Assembly (NCBI GenBank): GCA_029215795.1
Contig: JARDYH010000002.1
Span: 17,477,001 to 17,541,000, forward strand
Length of the DNA stretch: 64,000 bases
Source: Anniella stebbinsi
Lineage: Eukaryota; Chordata; Lepidosauria; Squamata; Anniellidae
Direction: 5' to 3'
Shown: piece after piece, positions 31,999 through 42,780 of the stretch
Layout: the number at the start of each line of letters is the position of its first letter
How positions within the stretch are numbered: the first letter of the stretch is position 1
Position numbers and translations under genes: made by a program
Notes under the pieces: model-generated
Databases searched by the model: none
Told to the model about the DNA's origin: nothing
Seen by the model: only the letters and a program-made list of their open reading frames with translations

Positions 31999-34640
31999 GA
32001 AAACAACATTACACCCACAACTAAAGAAGAAATAACCACATTCTGGAAAAATATCTGGTCAGAACCAGTACAACACAAAGAAAGCACAAACTGGATAAGA
32101 CAACAAGAAGAAAGACAAAGTCAACTACCACAGCAAACAGAGTATACAATAACTCTGGAGGAACTGAAGGAAACAATATAAAGGACACACAACTGGAAAG
32201 CACCTGGCCCAGATCAAATACAAAACTTCTGGTACAAAGTGAAACAGCTTACATCAACTCACGAATATCTCACTCAACAGATCAACACAGTCTTAGAACA
32301 TCCACACCTATTCCTAATCAAAGGCAAAACCTACATTAAACCAAAAACTCCAGATACCCAAAACCCAGCTAACTACAGACACATAACATGCCTTCCAGCA
32401 CTCTACAAAATTATAACCGCCACAATCACACAGAAAATTGAAGCACATCTCACCCAACATAATATACTCACAGAAGAACAAAAAGGATGTAAAAAGAACA
32501 GCAGAGAATTCAAAGAACAGTTAATAAAAGACAGTGGCTCAATTTGGACGACACGATAGTCAATGGTGGGTTGACTAACCCTAACTCTAACCCTAGGGGA
32601 TACTCTCCACACAACATGGTAATAAATAATCAACTGTGGTGTGGATGAGGATCAGCGCTGAGTTGACTATAGCAGCATTCGGATGACACAATAGTCAAAA
32701 CAAGTGATGATTGTTTTCCCCACACCAGTTGTTTATTGTGTCGTCCGAATTGAGTCAGTGTCATCATGAAGCAAACAGAAAAGAAACCTCCACACCTGCT
32801 ACATAGACTATAAAAAGGCTTTTGACTCCATCCCACACAGCTGGCTGAAAAAAGTACTCAAAATATACAAAATACATCCCTCAATCCAAAACTTTCAGAC
32901 AAGAATCATGGAGACATGGAGAATGACAATACACCTAACAATAGACAAGGATCATATACAGACAAAAAAAAAATATCAAACGTGGCATATACAGCACTCT
33001 ATGGTTTTGCCTGTGCCTCAATCCACTATCCAACACCCTTAACAACACCACATATGGCATCGACATAAAACACCAAAAACAAGCAAAGCACAGAATCAAT
33101 CACCTTCTGTACATGGATGACATCAAAATCTATCCTTCAACCTTGACACAGATAAAAAGCCTCCTGCAAATCACTGAGGAACTGACAACAGACATGAAAA
33201 TGGAGTTCGGGATAGGAAAATGCAAGATGCTACATATAGAAAGAGGGAAATGGAAACAAGAAGAAACAGCAGAAACATTAAATAATGAAATATTAGATAA
33301 CATGGAAGAAAATGAAACATAAAAATACTTAGGATTCCAACAAAACATAAAAATCAATCACTCAACAGTAAAAACTCAACTAAGAATGCAATATAAAACT
33401 CGCCTATCAAAAATCCTAAAATCTAAACTCAACTCTAAAAACATTTTCAAAGCCATCAACATCTACGCAATACTCATTCTCACATACTCATTCAGAATCA
33501 TACACTGGTTGCACACTGAACTCGAAGAAATAAACAGACTCAATCGCACTGACCTCACATAACACTGCATGCTCCATCCCAAATCATGCATTGAAAGAAC
33601 AACAATCAACAGGAAAGAAGGAGGAAGAGGACATTAACACAATGCATGCTAAACAGATAAAATCACTCAGAGAATTCTTCCACATTAAAAACACCCCCAT
33701 TCATAAGGCCATAGTAACAGCACATAAAAATTACACCCCACTCAACCTAGCAATACAAAATGAAGACCAAACACAACAACTCATACTTGCAGATAAAAAA
33801 AATGGGCACAAAAAGCGCTCCATGGGAAGCACTACAACAAAATACAGAACCCATGAATAAACAAAGAACAATCGTACGAATGGCTCAGGAAGGGTGAGCT
33901 ATTTCTAGAAACAGAAGGATTCCTAATAGCTATACAGGATCAAGTTATAGCCACCAAGAACTACCTAAAATACATCATACATCATAAAAGATAACAGTGT
34001 AACAACAGACCTATGCAAGAAACAATAGACCACATAATAGGAGAATATAAAATGCTGGCAGGAATGGACTATACAGACAGACACAATACAGCTGCAAAAA
34101 TAATTCACCAACAACTGGCCATCAAATTCAACCTTATCAAACAACCTACACCATACTATACATATTCACCCAAAACAATCTTGGAAAATGCAGATCATAA
34201 AATATACTGGGACAGAACAATTCATATGGACAAGACAATACCCTGCAACTGACCAGTCATAACGGTCATAGACAAAAAAGAAAAAACACAAACCTCATCG
34301 ACAAAGCAATACCGAATGACAAAAATGTTGTTGAAAAGAAAGAAGAAAAGAGAGAAAAATATACACCACTGGCCATGGAAGTCAAAGAACTAAGGCAACA
34401 GGAAAATGACACAATTATTCCGTTAGTCACATGAGTCAGCAGCATCACATCAAAAAAATTCTACAGAAAACCTTCAGAAACTGGGCCTACCAAAATACAT
34501 CCACATCAACATCCAAAAAGCAGTCATACTTAAAACATGCTCAATTGTCAGGAAATTCCTGAATCTGTAAAAGCATGACTTGGCAAAGCCTGTCATGTCT
34601 GTCTAGAAAAACAGCCATGAGCGAGAAAGAGATGAAATAA
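31997..34640 (+). mobile_element. R4/Dong-clade LINE relic, near full RT to endonuclease
   Basis: Non-LTR retrotransposon on the + strand with stop codons and frame changes. Readable parts in order: WKAPGPDQIQNFWYKVKQL (about 32190-32250), NPANYRHITCLPALYKI (about 32360-32415), KAFDSIPHSWLKKVLKIYK (32815-32870), LWFCLCLNPLSNTLNN (about 33005-33050), catalytic box LLYMDDIKIY with YMDD at 33110-33121, then PTPYYTYSPKTILENADHK and KIYWDRTIHMDKTI (34150-34245), which fit the C-terminal restriction-like endonuclease region. It is split by an F2 insertion at 32535-32757. The 3' end is shared with 23440-23990. Confidence 0.85.
32535..32757. mobile_element. F2 short-form element inside the R4/Dong relic
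   Basis: Inverted ends TGGCTCAATTTGGACGAC and GTCGTCCGAATTGAGTCA. Interior is the inverse of 21237-21459. It interrupts the R4 frame between AAAAGACAG and GTGTCATCATGAAGC. Contains a short CTAACCCTAACTCTAACCCT run (32575-32594). Confidence 0.8.
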
Positions 34641-35900
34641 TAATACAAACTGAAATTTCTGATCAGTTTGTGAGTGGCATATAACCAATAAGATCACACT
34701 GGACACAAGCTGCAATCCTATGCTCACTTAATTGGGAGAAAGTCCCAATGAATCCAGGGGGACATACATCCAAGAAAACATTCGTAGGATCACACATAAT
34801 TTGTGCCAGTGTTCCATGTGCATGAGGAATCCACAGGAATACTACCAGAGAGTAGGAAAACTTATAGATCATTTTGAATTTGATAAAGGCCATGATGTCT
34901 GCTACACTCTAGTAGCCATTACTAGTCATGGTTTCCATGAAGATGTTCATCACTGAGATTATATACCTGTATGTCAAGTTCTCTATTGGCTGTGATTTTT
35001 TCAGCAATGCTATGTCACAAAGGCTGCTTAATTTTCTTGAATGAAGCATGGAAATGGAAGGCCTATCAACCCAGGCATTTGTCTGGAGCATGACTGCAGT
35101 TTGTTTTTTGAAAAAGACAACTAATTGAGGTGCAATTTTGCACCGGTCATAGCAAAAAGCCGCTTCCTGTACATGAGGCCTCACCACATCTTTAGTTTAG
35201 AAGCCCTAAGGCAAACCTGGCTTCTGTGTCAATTATAGAAAAATCAATGAAGATACTATTCGGGGCTTCTTTTCGCCATTCAGTATGGATGATATCCTTC
35301 AGTTTCAAGCAATGATTCATTTACTTCCACCCTCTCTTGGGAGCTACTGACATCCTGCTATCTTTAAACTTTAAGAGTTTAAAGAATGGGAAGCAAAAAC
35401 AAAAAAGAAAACCAAAAAACCAACCTGCCTTTTGTTTCCTACTGGAACATATTCCGATGCAAAGGACATTCACCTTGATTTAAATGGTTACTTTGGTAGA
35501 CCACTTCACGCCTTAAATGGTGTGTGTTTTTTAAAGTGCTCCCTTTAGTTTCTTTGTTTTTAAAAGCATGTGTGTCTTCAGAGGTATCCTACAACTAGGG
35601 CTTACTTCACACCAACAATATATGAAGAGGTAAAATAATTTCTGGGCTTTACGACTTCAGATGGGGGGGGGGATTGCATGATTGCATTTTACTTCATGAT
35701 AAATAAAGAAAATCCCTGCACACAGGGTGGTATCCATTTAGCCTGTCCTTCTGTTGGAATGGCTTCTTCTGTTAGCAGAATGCACCCCTCTCACCCACAA
35801 AATCTGCTACAAAGGGCTGCAGGATGTTCCAGAGCAGGTTGGTTGACAGGCAGGGGGGAGGGTTGCAGGGGGAAGAAAAGGAGGGGAAAGCCTCTTTGCA
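34641..35900. other. Gene-free intergenic DNA
   Basis: No gene. About 34705-34800 holds a family P-like fragment (GCTGCAATCCTATGCTC ... CATTCGTAGGATCACA). A G tract lies at 35664-35671. Confidence 0.5.
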
Positions 35901-35904
35901 TGAG

Positions 35905-36035
35905 TGTAGGGAAAGGAGGACAGGGCTCCTGTATCTTTAACAGTTGTATAGAAAAGGGAATTTCAGCAGGTGTCATTTGTAAACATGCAGAACCTGCTGA
36001 AATTCCCTCTTCATCACAGCAGTTAAAGCTGCCCC
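35905..36035. mobile_element. Half copy of the AGGGTGACC MITE
   Basis: AGGAGGACAGGGCTCCTGTA, TCTTTAACAGTTGTATAG, GGGAATTTCAGCAGGTGTC, GAACCTGCTGAAATTCCCTC, CAGCAGTTAAAGCTGC. Corresponds to the left half of 25704-26024; the right half is missing. Confidence 0.75.
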
Positions 36036-36054
36036 ACTGAACTTCGGAGTAGAC

Positions 36055-36172
36055 ATGTAAAAGATTGCAGTGTAAGTGCAAAATCTTATGTATGTCTACT
36101 CAAAAGTAAGCCCCACTGAGTTCAGTAGGGCTTACTCCCAGGTAAGTATGCACAGGATTACAGCCTAAGTCT
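36055..36172. repeat. Family P-like palindrome
   Basis: GTCTACTCAAAAGTAAGCCC followed by TAGGGCTTACTCCCAGGTAA and ATGCACAGGATTACAGCCTA. The two halves are inverted around CACTGAGTTCAGTAGGG. Confidence 0.6.
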
Positions 36173-36685
36173 CTTTAATTGAACAACAGCTAGAAATTCT
36201 TGAGGAATTTGATCTTTATGAATTCTGATGTGAACTGACCAGATCTAACCTTCCAAGTTAATGTATAGACTGGAACATAATTATCGTTCATGTCACAGGT
36301 TTTGGCTCAAAATCTGTATCAAATATGTGTTCAGTAATGCTATTCAGCTTATCCTAGAATACATTGTGCTTAGAAATGGATATATTTATATTAATATTAA
36401 ATGTTTATGAATTTCTATTTTGTGAGAAACTAGGTTAAAAATACATCTTTAAATCATATTTATATGCACAGATTGATGCAGATGGTTTTGTGGTTTGTTT
36501 TTGTTTTGTTTTAAAAAATCACAAATTAATTTGGGGATTGGACACAATGGATTCATTAACAAACAGATGCAAAACCGACATGTACCAGAAATATACTGAT
36601 CCAGCCACGCCTACTGACCAGTAATGTGTGAATAGCCCAAGGAACTAAATTGCTTAACAGATCATTCATCCAAAGAGCTCGAATC
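36173..36685. other. A/T-rich gene-free DNA
   Basis: No gene or clear repeat. Confidence 0.5.
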
Positions 36686-38277
36686 TAGGGATGTATAAGA
36701 ATTTCATTTTAGTTCACAAATCACCTGAAATCGCCCTGTTCGCAATCCTGAATGTGAACAGGAGTGGGTTTTTTTTTCCAAAAACTGTTTGGATATTCCC
36801 AAACTTGTGATAGTGTTCAATAGGGGTGTGCACCAAATTGGGTCCGATCCACGATCTGGACCCGATCTGGCTGGAATCGGATAAAATTATCCGATCCCAA
36901 TCCCCAGCATCTGGATCAGCTGATCCGAACCGATCCGAAAAGGACCCAATCCGAATCAGAGGATCGTACCCCCTCCCCCCACTCATGCTCCTTACGTGCT
37001 GGGGCTGTCTGTGGATGGCCCCGGCAGGTAAGGAGCGTGTGGGGGCGAGGGGGCTTACCTGCCGGGGCCATCCGCTTCCATCCTCTGCCACCAAGGGGCG
37101 GCAGCAGCCAGAAGCAATTGGCCCCAGCAGGTGAGGAACGTGACGGGGGAGGCGGGAAGGTGCCCAGCTTACCTGCCGGGGCATCCGCTTCCCTCCGGTG
37201 CGTGGATCTACTGAAAACTAGGTCGCAAAGCCTAGTTCTCAGTAGATCCCTGCACCAGAGGGGATGCCCCAGAAGGTAAGGAGCACAATGGTGGAGGTGG
37301 GAGGGCCCCCTCACTTACCTGCCGGGGTGGCCACTTCCCTCCAGTGCGCAGATCTACTGAGAAACAGGCTTCATGGCCTGCCTCTGGTGCGCTACTGCGA
37401 GGCAGGTCACGAAGCCTGTTTCTCAGTAGATCGGCACACCAGAGGGAAGTAGATGCCCCAGCAGGTAAGGAGCGTGAGGGAGGGGGAGGGGGCTTACCTG
37501 CCGGGGCGCCCACTGCCGTCCGCTGCAGCCTGCTGGTGTCATCTGCCACCCGCTGGTCGAATCTACTGAAAAACAGTCTTCGCAGCCTGGTTCTCAACAG
37601 AGTGCCAGGTGATTATGTCATCACCTGGTGCTCTACTGAGCACTAGGCCATGAAGCCTGTTTCTCAGTAGATTGGACCAGCGGACGGCAGTAGACGGCAG
37701 CGGGCGCCCCGGCAGGTAAGGAGCATGAGTGGGGGGAGGGACAGGGAGGGGGGAGTTAGGCCCCCACTCACCTGCCCCCATGTTTTTACCATAGGCTTGC
37801 ATTGGGGGAAAGCTTTCTTTCCCCCAATGTAAGCCTATGGCAAAAACAGCTAAAATGGCATCCGATCTGAAAATTGGACATCTGATTATTGGATCGGAAT
37901 TGGGTCTGAACCGAACCAGGAAGCCTCTGATCAGATCTGATCTGATCCGATCCGAGGCCTTGGTTCCGGTTCCGATTCCGGTTCCGATCCGATCTGGGGG
38001 GGCATGCACATCTCTAGTGTTCAAAAACTGCACATTATTTTTGGGAAAATGCACATTTTGAAATACGCATTTTCAAACATGCATTTTCATGCTTTAATCA
38101 ATGGGGAAGGTGCGTACTTTTGAAAAGTGCAGATAGAAACACACACCTTTTCCATTCGAAATGTGCATGTCTCCAGTTTGAACAAAATGAAAAACAGGTC
38201 ACAAACTCAAATGTGAGCAAGCCAAACCAAGTTTTGAAGTGAACTTTGGGGGATTTTGTTGAGCTCAAACATTCCTA
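36686..38277. mobile_element. hAT-like MITE (family B), split by GATC-hAT copy 4
   Basis: Left end TAGGGATGTATAAGAATTTC, right end GAGCTCAAACATTCCTA. Without the insert it is about 388 bp, close to the 403 bp of 4439-4841, and the two share internal words. Flanks (CTCGAATC / GTTCCCCC) do not match, as expected of an old insertion. Contains repeated CATTTT/GCATTTTC words near 38050-38090. Confidence 0.6.
36821..38016. mobile_element. GATC-hAT MITE, copy 4 (expanded palindromic core)
   Basis: 1196 bp. Starts TAGGGGTGTGCACCAAATTG and ends GGCATGCACATCTCTA, with exact duplication GTGTTCAA (36813-36820, 38017-38024). The core has at least three palindromic modules with CTACTGAGAAACAGGCTTC and its complement (for example 37352-37434 and 37563-37675), separated by GGCAGGTAAGGAGCGTG spacers. 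The GCATTGGGGGAAAGC / CTTTCCCCCAATG hairpin is at 37797-37834. Non-coding. Confidence 0.92.
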
Positions 38278-38538
38278 GTTCCCCCATCTCTATCAGAATC
38301 ATCCACTCCAAATGTATGTCCTAAAGCAGGATGACTCCATTCCTGACGACCCTACCTAGCCTTTCCCTGGAAATCTCCACGAGATTAGAGTTTACTACCC
38401 GTTTGTCCCATGAGCAAGCAAACCTATCCTACTAATAGCGGCCTATGTATTGCGAGATTCTATGACCCTGCTGCACAAGCTTGGAATCCAATAATGTATA
38501 TCAAATTCAACATCCTGAGAGTCTTGGGTTTCATTTAT
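38278..38538. other. Gene-free intergenic DNA
   Basis: Short stretch with no recognised feature. Confidence 0.4.
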
Positions 38539-39015
38539 TTATTTCTTCCTCAATGCTGCTGTACAAATTCTGACACTCTTCCTCCACTGCACAGTCTGCG
38601 GCGATAAATCCTGATAAATTTCAACTGCTGTTGCTTGAATCTTTGGTTGACCTTGTCTTCTAATTGCTTGCATAAGTTTTTCTTTTTTATAATAATTAGC
38701 AAATTTGACAATTATGTCCCTTGGGAGCATTCCTTTACGCTTAAAACCAACTCTATGAGCCCTCTCAATATCTGAATCATCCCAAGTCTCGCCTGGAATC
38801 TGGAGTCTTATCCATGTCAAAATTGTATCTCTTAAGTCTTTTAAAGTCTCTCCTTCTTGTTCCCCATATTTTCTTATGCGAATATTTGCACGACGGTCCC
38901 GATCCTCAATGGCAATTAGGCGTAGATCATGTTGAGACAGCTGCTCTTCCTGCTTCTTACAAACTCCAGCCAAAGCTCTAGTATCTGTCTGCAGCACCTC
39001 AACATCCTTCACCCT
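38539..39015 (-). pseudogene. L1-type LINE ORF1 relic
   Basis: Open for about 159 codons on the - strand. It encodes a coiled-coil-like stretch (KKQEEQLSQHDLRLIAIED), then DRDRRANIRIRKYGEQEGE, DSDIERAHRVGFKRKGMLPR and DIIVKFANYYKKEKLMQA. This is the order of an L1 ORF1 RNA-binding (RRM plus C-terminal) domain. N-terminal part and ORF2 are absent. The frame before about 39015 runs into an unrelated repeat with GAAGTGGCTTACATTCAATC. Confidence 0.85.
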
Positions 39016-39130
39016 GCTACCCAGCCAAAAAAAAGGCTCCCGAAGTGGCTTACATTCAATCAGCAAAGAAGACAGTCCCTGCCCTCAGGTTTACAATCTT
39101 AAAAAAGACATGGCACACAAGGAAATGGGG
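39016..39130. repeat. LINE/SINE tail-like repeat
   Basis: CCCGAAGTGGCTTACATTCA, GACAGTCCCTGCCCTCAGGT, TTACAATCTTAAAAAAGACA. Typical reptile LINE-tail wording. Class unresolved. Confidence 0.4.
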
Positions 39131-39147
39131 ATGGGGCGGAATGAGGG

Positions 39148-39151
39148 GGAA

Positions 39152-39182
<31 letters not shown>

Positions 39183-39188
39183 GAGAGA
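39148..39188. repeat. (GA)n microsatellite
   Basis: GAGAGA tract with one GGGA interruption. G tracts also occur at 39338-39347 and 39412-39421. Confidence 0.95.
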
Positions 39189-39189
39189 A

Positions 39190-40077
39190 TTAAGTAAACC
39201 AGCAGTAGGGCTAGTGGAACAGCCCCGCTCCCTCCTCATCTCCTGACGGAGGAGCAGACCAACTAGACCCTGGTGTCCCCTCTGCCTGCTCCTGTCTCCC
39301 TTGCTCTTTCTTCTTCCCCACAAGGTCAATTAGCCGGGGGGGGGGGGAATATGGTTGTGAAGATATGCTGCACTGACAACATGTCCAAAGTGCTGCACAG
39401 ACATGATCTTGGGGGGGGGGGAGGGTATTTTTGAAATATCCTTACAGCAACCCTGGAAGGGAGAATATTTTTGACCCCATATTTCAAATGGGGTGCTGAA
39501 GCTGAAAGATAACAGCTTACCTAAGGCCACCTAAGGCAAACAACAACAACAACATGGTGATTAAATATGGGGCAATCCAGCACTAATCCCCCTGCAGCTA
39601 GAGCTGAACCTAGGGGCTGAAGTCCAGGGACCCACAGCCAAGCCCCACTCCAATGACCACACAAAGCTTGGTCGGTGATGAAGGCAGCAGCAAACAGGTC
39701 TGGACCCACCGCTGCTGAGGCTGCTAATCACAGCAACATTTCTTTCTTCTCATTCTTTAGAATATTTTATTATAAGGGTGTTGCAAGCTGGGTCATACAT
39801 GGTTACAGATGTCTATTCTTATTATTATTTTCCTGTTCTACAACAAAATGGAGTGCATTCCCAAGTCAATGTCTTTAGCATCAGGGCAGCAGAAGGAACC
39901 TCTATTTTATTCCCACAGTCCTGCTGGTGCTATGATTCAAATAAGTTTAAAATGCAAAATGGCAAATCTCACAATAGCCACACATTCATTTGTTACATTT
40001 CTATACCACCCAATAGCCAAAGTTCTCTGGGCAGTTTACAAAATAAACTACATAAAATACATCATAATTATTGACAC
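39190..40077. other. Gene-free intergenic DNA
   Basis: No gene. About 39980-40075 has a LINE-tail-like piece (ATTTCTATACCACCCAATAG, AGTTCTCTGGGCAGTTTACA). Confidence 0.45.
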
Positions 40078-40390
40078 AATAATAATAATAATAATAATAA
40101 ATTATTTCTTACCCGCCTCTCTGTTTGGATCTGATTAAAAACATGGCACACTTTATTAAAATTGCAAAACTTCATAAAATCCCGAGACCCATTTTAAAAA
40201 AGCTTATCATAAGCTTTCAACTGCCTGAAAGTCGAGGAAAGCCTTAACCTGGTGCCAAAAAGATGGCAATGTTGGTGCCAGGCAGGTCTCACTGGGAAGT
40301 GCATTCCATAATTGGGAGGCCACCACCGAGAAAGCCCTCTCTCTTGTTGCCATCTGCTGAGCCTCCCTCAGAAGAGGGCCTCAGATGAAG
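40078..40390 (-). mobile_element. L2-like LINE 3' end
   Basis: The (AAT)n tract at 40080-40102 and TTATTTCTTACCCGCCTCTC are the reversed tail. Reading the - strand upstream gives RERAFSVVASQLWNALPSE and then FWHQVKAFLDFQ, the same C-terminal signature as at 3990-4395. Confidence 0.75.
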
Positions 40391-41366
40391 AGCATAGTAT
40401 ACAAAAAAGTTCATGCCAAAACAGTATTTCTTTTCATTTTTTTTATCAGGGTTGGAAAATGGTCCCCCCCTCTCTAACATATCATGAATGAAGATGCAGT
40501 TATAAAGCATGGAGTGAGGTGGGGGTGGGAAGGGAGAACATGTTAGTTGTGGGCTTCGTAACTGATGTCTATGCATGGCCATATGATGGAGAGCTCCTAT
40601 AAGACCATTAAGTTCAGGGGGTAATGGTTGCACCACTGCCCCAGCTGAGCTGCACAGGGAAGCAATACAATGAGCTGATTCTGTAAACACCCTACTTTGT
40701 TTACCTCATGTGTTGCTGCAATTGCAATTCGGTAGCCAAAAAAATGGTCATCATCACAAATCAGGTCTGAAAGAATATGGGCGCCATCTCAATACAAGCA
40801 CTCCAGGTGTGAGAGATGTACAACACAATGCTAGGCCAGTTCGTTATAAACATTTTAATAATAAGAGGTACAATTGTGCCAACTGGTTATGCCAATTGGT
40901 TTACCATTACAGTCAGTCAGGATTTCAAACTATATCAGTTATTCTAGTCTATTTCAAAACAACTGTATTGGTTATGTCTATGGAGACCCAGAGCCCATCT
41001 ACACAGTCCCTTGGAATGTTTTAAATAGTATTTTAAAATGTTCCAGATAGGTGCGTTCCAAAACGTCTTAGGGCACATTACTGAGTACTCACATTATAGG
41101 AGAAAAATTCGTCAGTCTTTAAAGCAGTGTCTGCGGTCACACACTCTTCTGCCCCATCTCTTTCTGTTTTGTTTTTACAATGAGTTTAGGGCAAGGCATT
41201 GTGGGCATTGTAGTTCAGTCACCCACTTCCTCCTTAGTTCCTCTGTCATTCTCTAGCTTTCAATAAATATAGGGCTAAGAATTGTGGGTGTTGTAGTTCA
41301 CTTGCCCACTTCCTCCTTAGCCCCTCTTTCTTCCCCACCAATCAACTGCTAAGCATTTGGGCACCA
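40391..41366. other. Gene-free intergenic DNA
   Basis: No gene. About 40985-41060 holds a fragment of palindromic MITE 'V'. 41180-41330 has two related GGGCAAGGCATTGTGGGCAT / GGGCTAAGAATTGTGGGTGT pieces. Confidence 0.45.
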
Positions 41367-41367
41367 G

Positions 41368-42780
41368 TAGTAATAGTAGTAGTAAACCTTTATTACAGTC
41401 AATAAACCAAAGGTACAAAACATAAAATATTAAAACTTTAAAATCATACATTGTCATTGATTTAATACAATAGTTAATATTAAAATTTAAAATACTAGGG
41501 TTATTCAGTCAATAAAATCCTTGTACACATTGCCCAATTTAAAAACTTTGCTACTTGTACAGTTATAGTCTTATCCGAGCCCTGCAAGAGCAAGACAGTT
41601 AATTGATTTATGGATCTGCCTGGAAAGGTTTGGGTAATGGGCCAAATTAAATCTGCTCAAGCCTGTTTGTAAAAGTTACAAGAGAGTAGAACATGTGATA
41701 CTGATTCTACCTCTATACCATTACAAGGGCAACATCTGCTATTACGCGGTATTTTCTTAAATCGGCCCTCAAGTCGTCTAGATGGCAACACGTTAAACCT
41801 TGACAGCGTGAAAGTCCGTCTGTACTTGGGCACGGTTAACCATTTTAGATAAGGTGCTTCACGTCCATCATATTGAGCTGACAAACCTAGAGACTGTGGA
41901 GCACAAGGGCCTCTGGATGCCTCCACTAGTTCTTGCCCATCTATGTCCAGTAGTCTCTGTTTAACTATTGCTCTAGCCTGGTCAAACCCCATCATGGATA
42001 GATAGGGAGCTGAAAGCCCTATGCATATAAGTTTATTCTTTAAAGCCTTTAACCAGGGGGAGGTGAAATAATCACAAAGTGTTCTATGAGCTAATTGTTC
42101 GGCGGATAGTACTAATGAACATCTCAACCAAAAGTACACAGCATGAATCCATGCTAAGCACTTTAATGATTTGAGACCAGCTTTAAGATTTAATGAAGCT
42201 CCAGCAATGCATCCCAGGACTCCAAAAATTGACCTAAGAAAGGAATTTTGAATACATTCATACAAAGTCTTTAGCAATGGATACTATATCGGTGCTCCGT
42301 ACAAGATCTGCGGTACTATTATAGCTTTGCAGATTTGCGTAGTCACTGGCACATAATCCCCCCTTTTGTAAAATGGAATCTGGCTACTGCTTTACTACTT
42401 TTGTCTGTTTTCAATTTTGTTTGCCTCAGATGGCATTTCCAACTAAGATGTTCATCAATCCAAATTCCTAAGTATTTATAGGCAGTTGTTTGCTCAATTC
42501 TCTGTCCATCCAATGACCACACATATCTAACTTTCCTCTTTGAGAAAACCATCACTTTAGATTTATTTACATTAATAGTTAGGTTATTAATTTTACAGTA
42601 GTCAGTAAATCTCTTTAATAGTCTTCTAAGCCCCAATCTAGTCTGGGATAATAGAATAACATCATTTGCATACAGTAAAATAGAAATTTTAGTTGGTCCA
42701 ATTTTAGGGGAATGGGATTGGGCACCAGTAAATGAAGCACTGCCCCCATGAATCACAAACGGTAAGGAAGAACACATTAT
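41368..42780 (-). mobile_element. Jockey-superfamily-type LINE relic (clade unassigned)
   Basis: Two open pieces on the - strand. 42343-42777: ISILLYANDVILLSQTRLGL (RT catalytic box), then INNLTINVNKSKVMVF and TAYKYLGIWIDEHLSWKCH (RT thumb). 41657-42277: C-terminal domain ending RRLEGRFKKIPRNSRCCPC and GIEVESVSHVLLSCNFY, a Cys/His cluster typical of several LINE C-termini. The catalytic box reads YAND instead of YADD (42661-42672), so the copy is inactive. The 3' end is a TACTACTACTATTACTA-type tail at 41368-41385. Confidence 0.8.

Noticed and set aside
34641..35640. Continuation of the R4/Dong element or a downstream gene
   Set aside because: The 3' end is fixed near 34640 by comparison with 23440-23990. 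No coding similarity follows.
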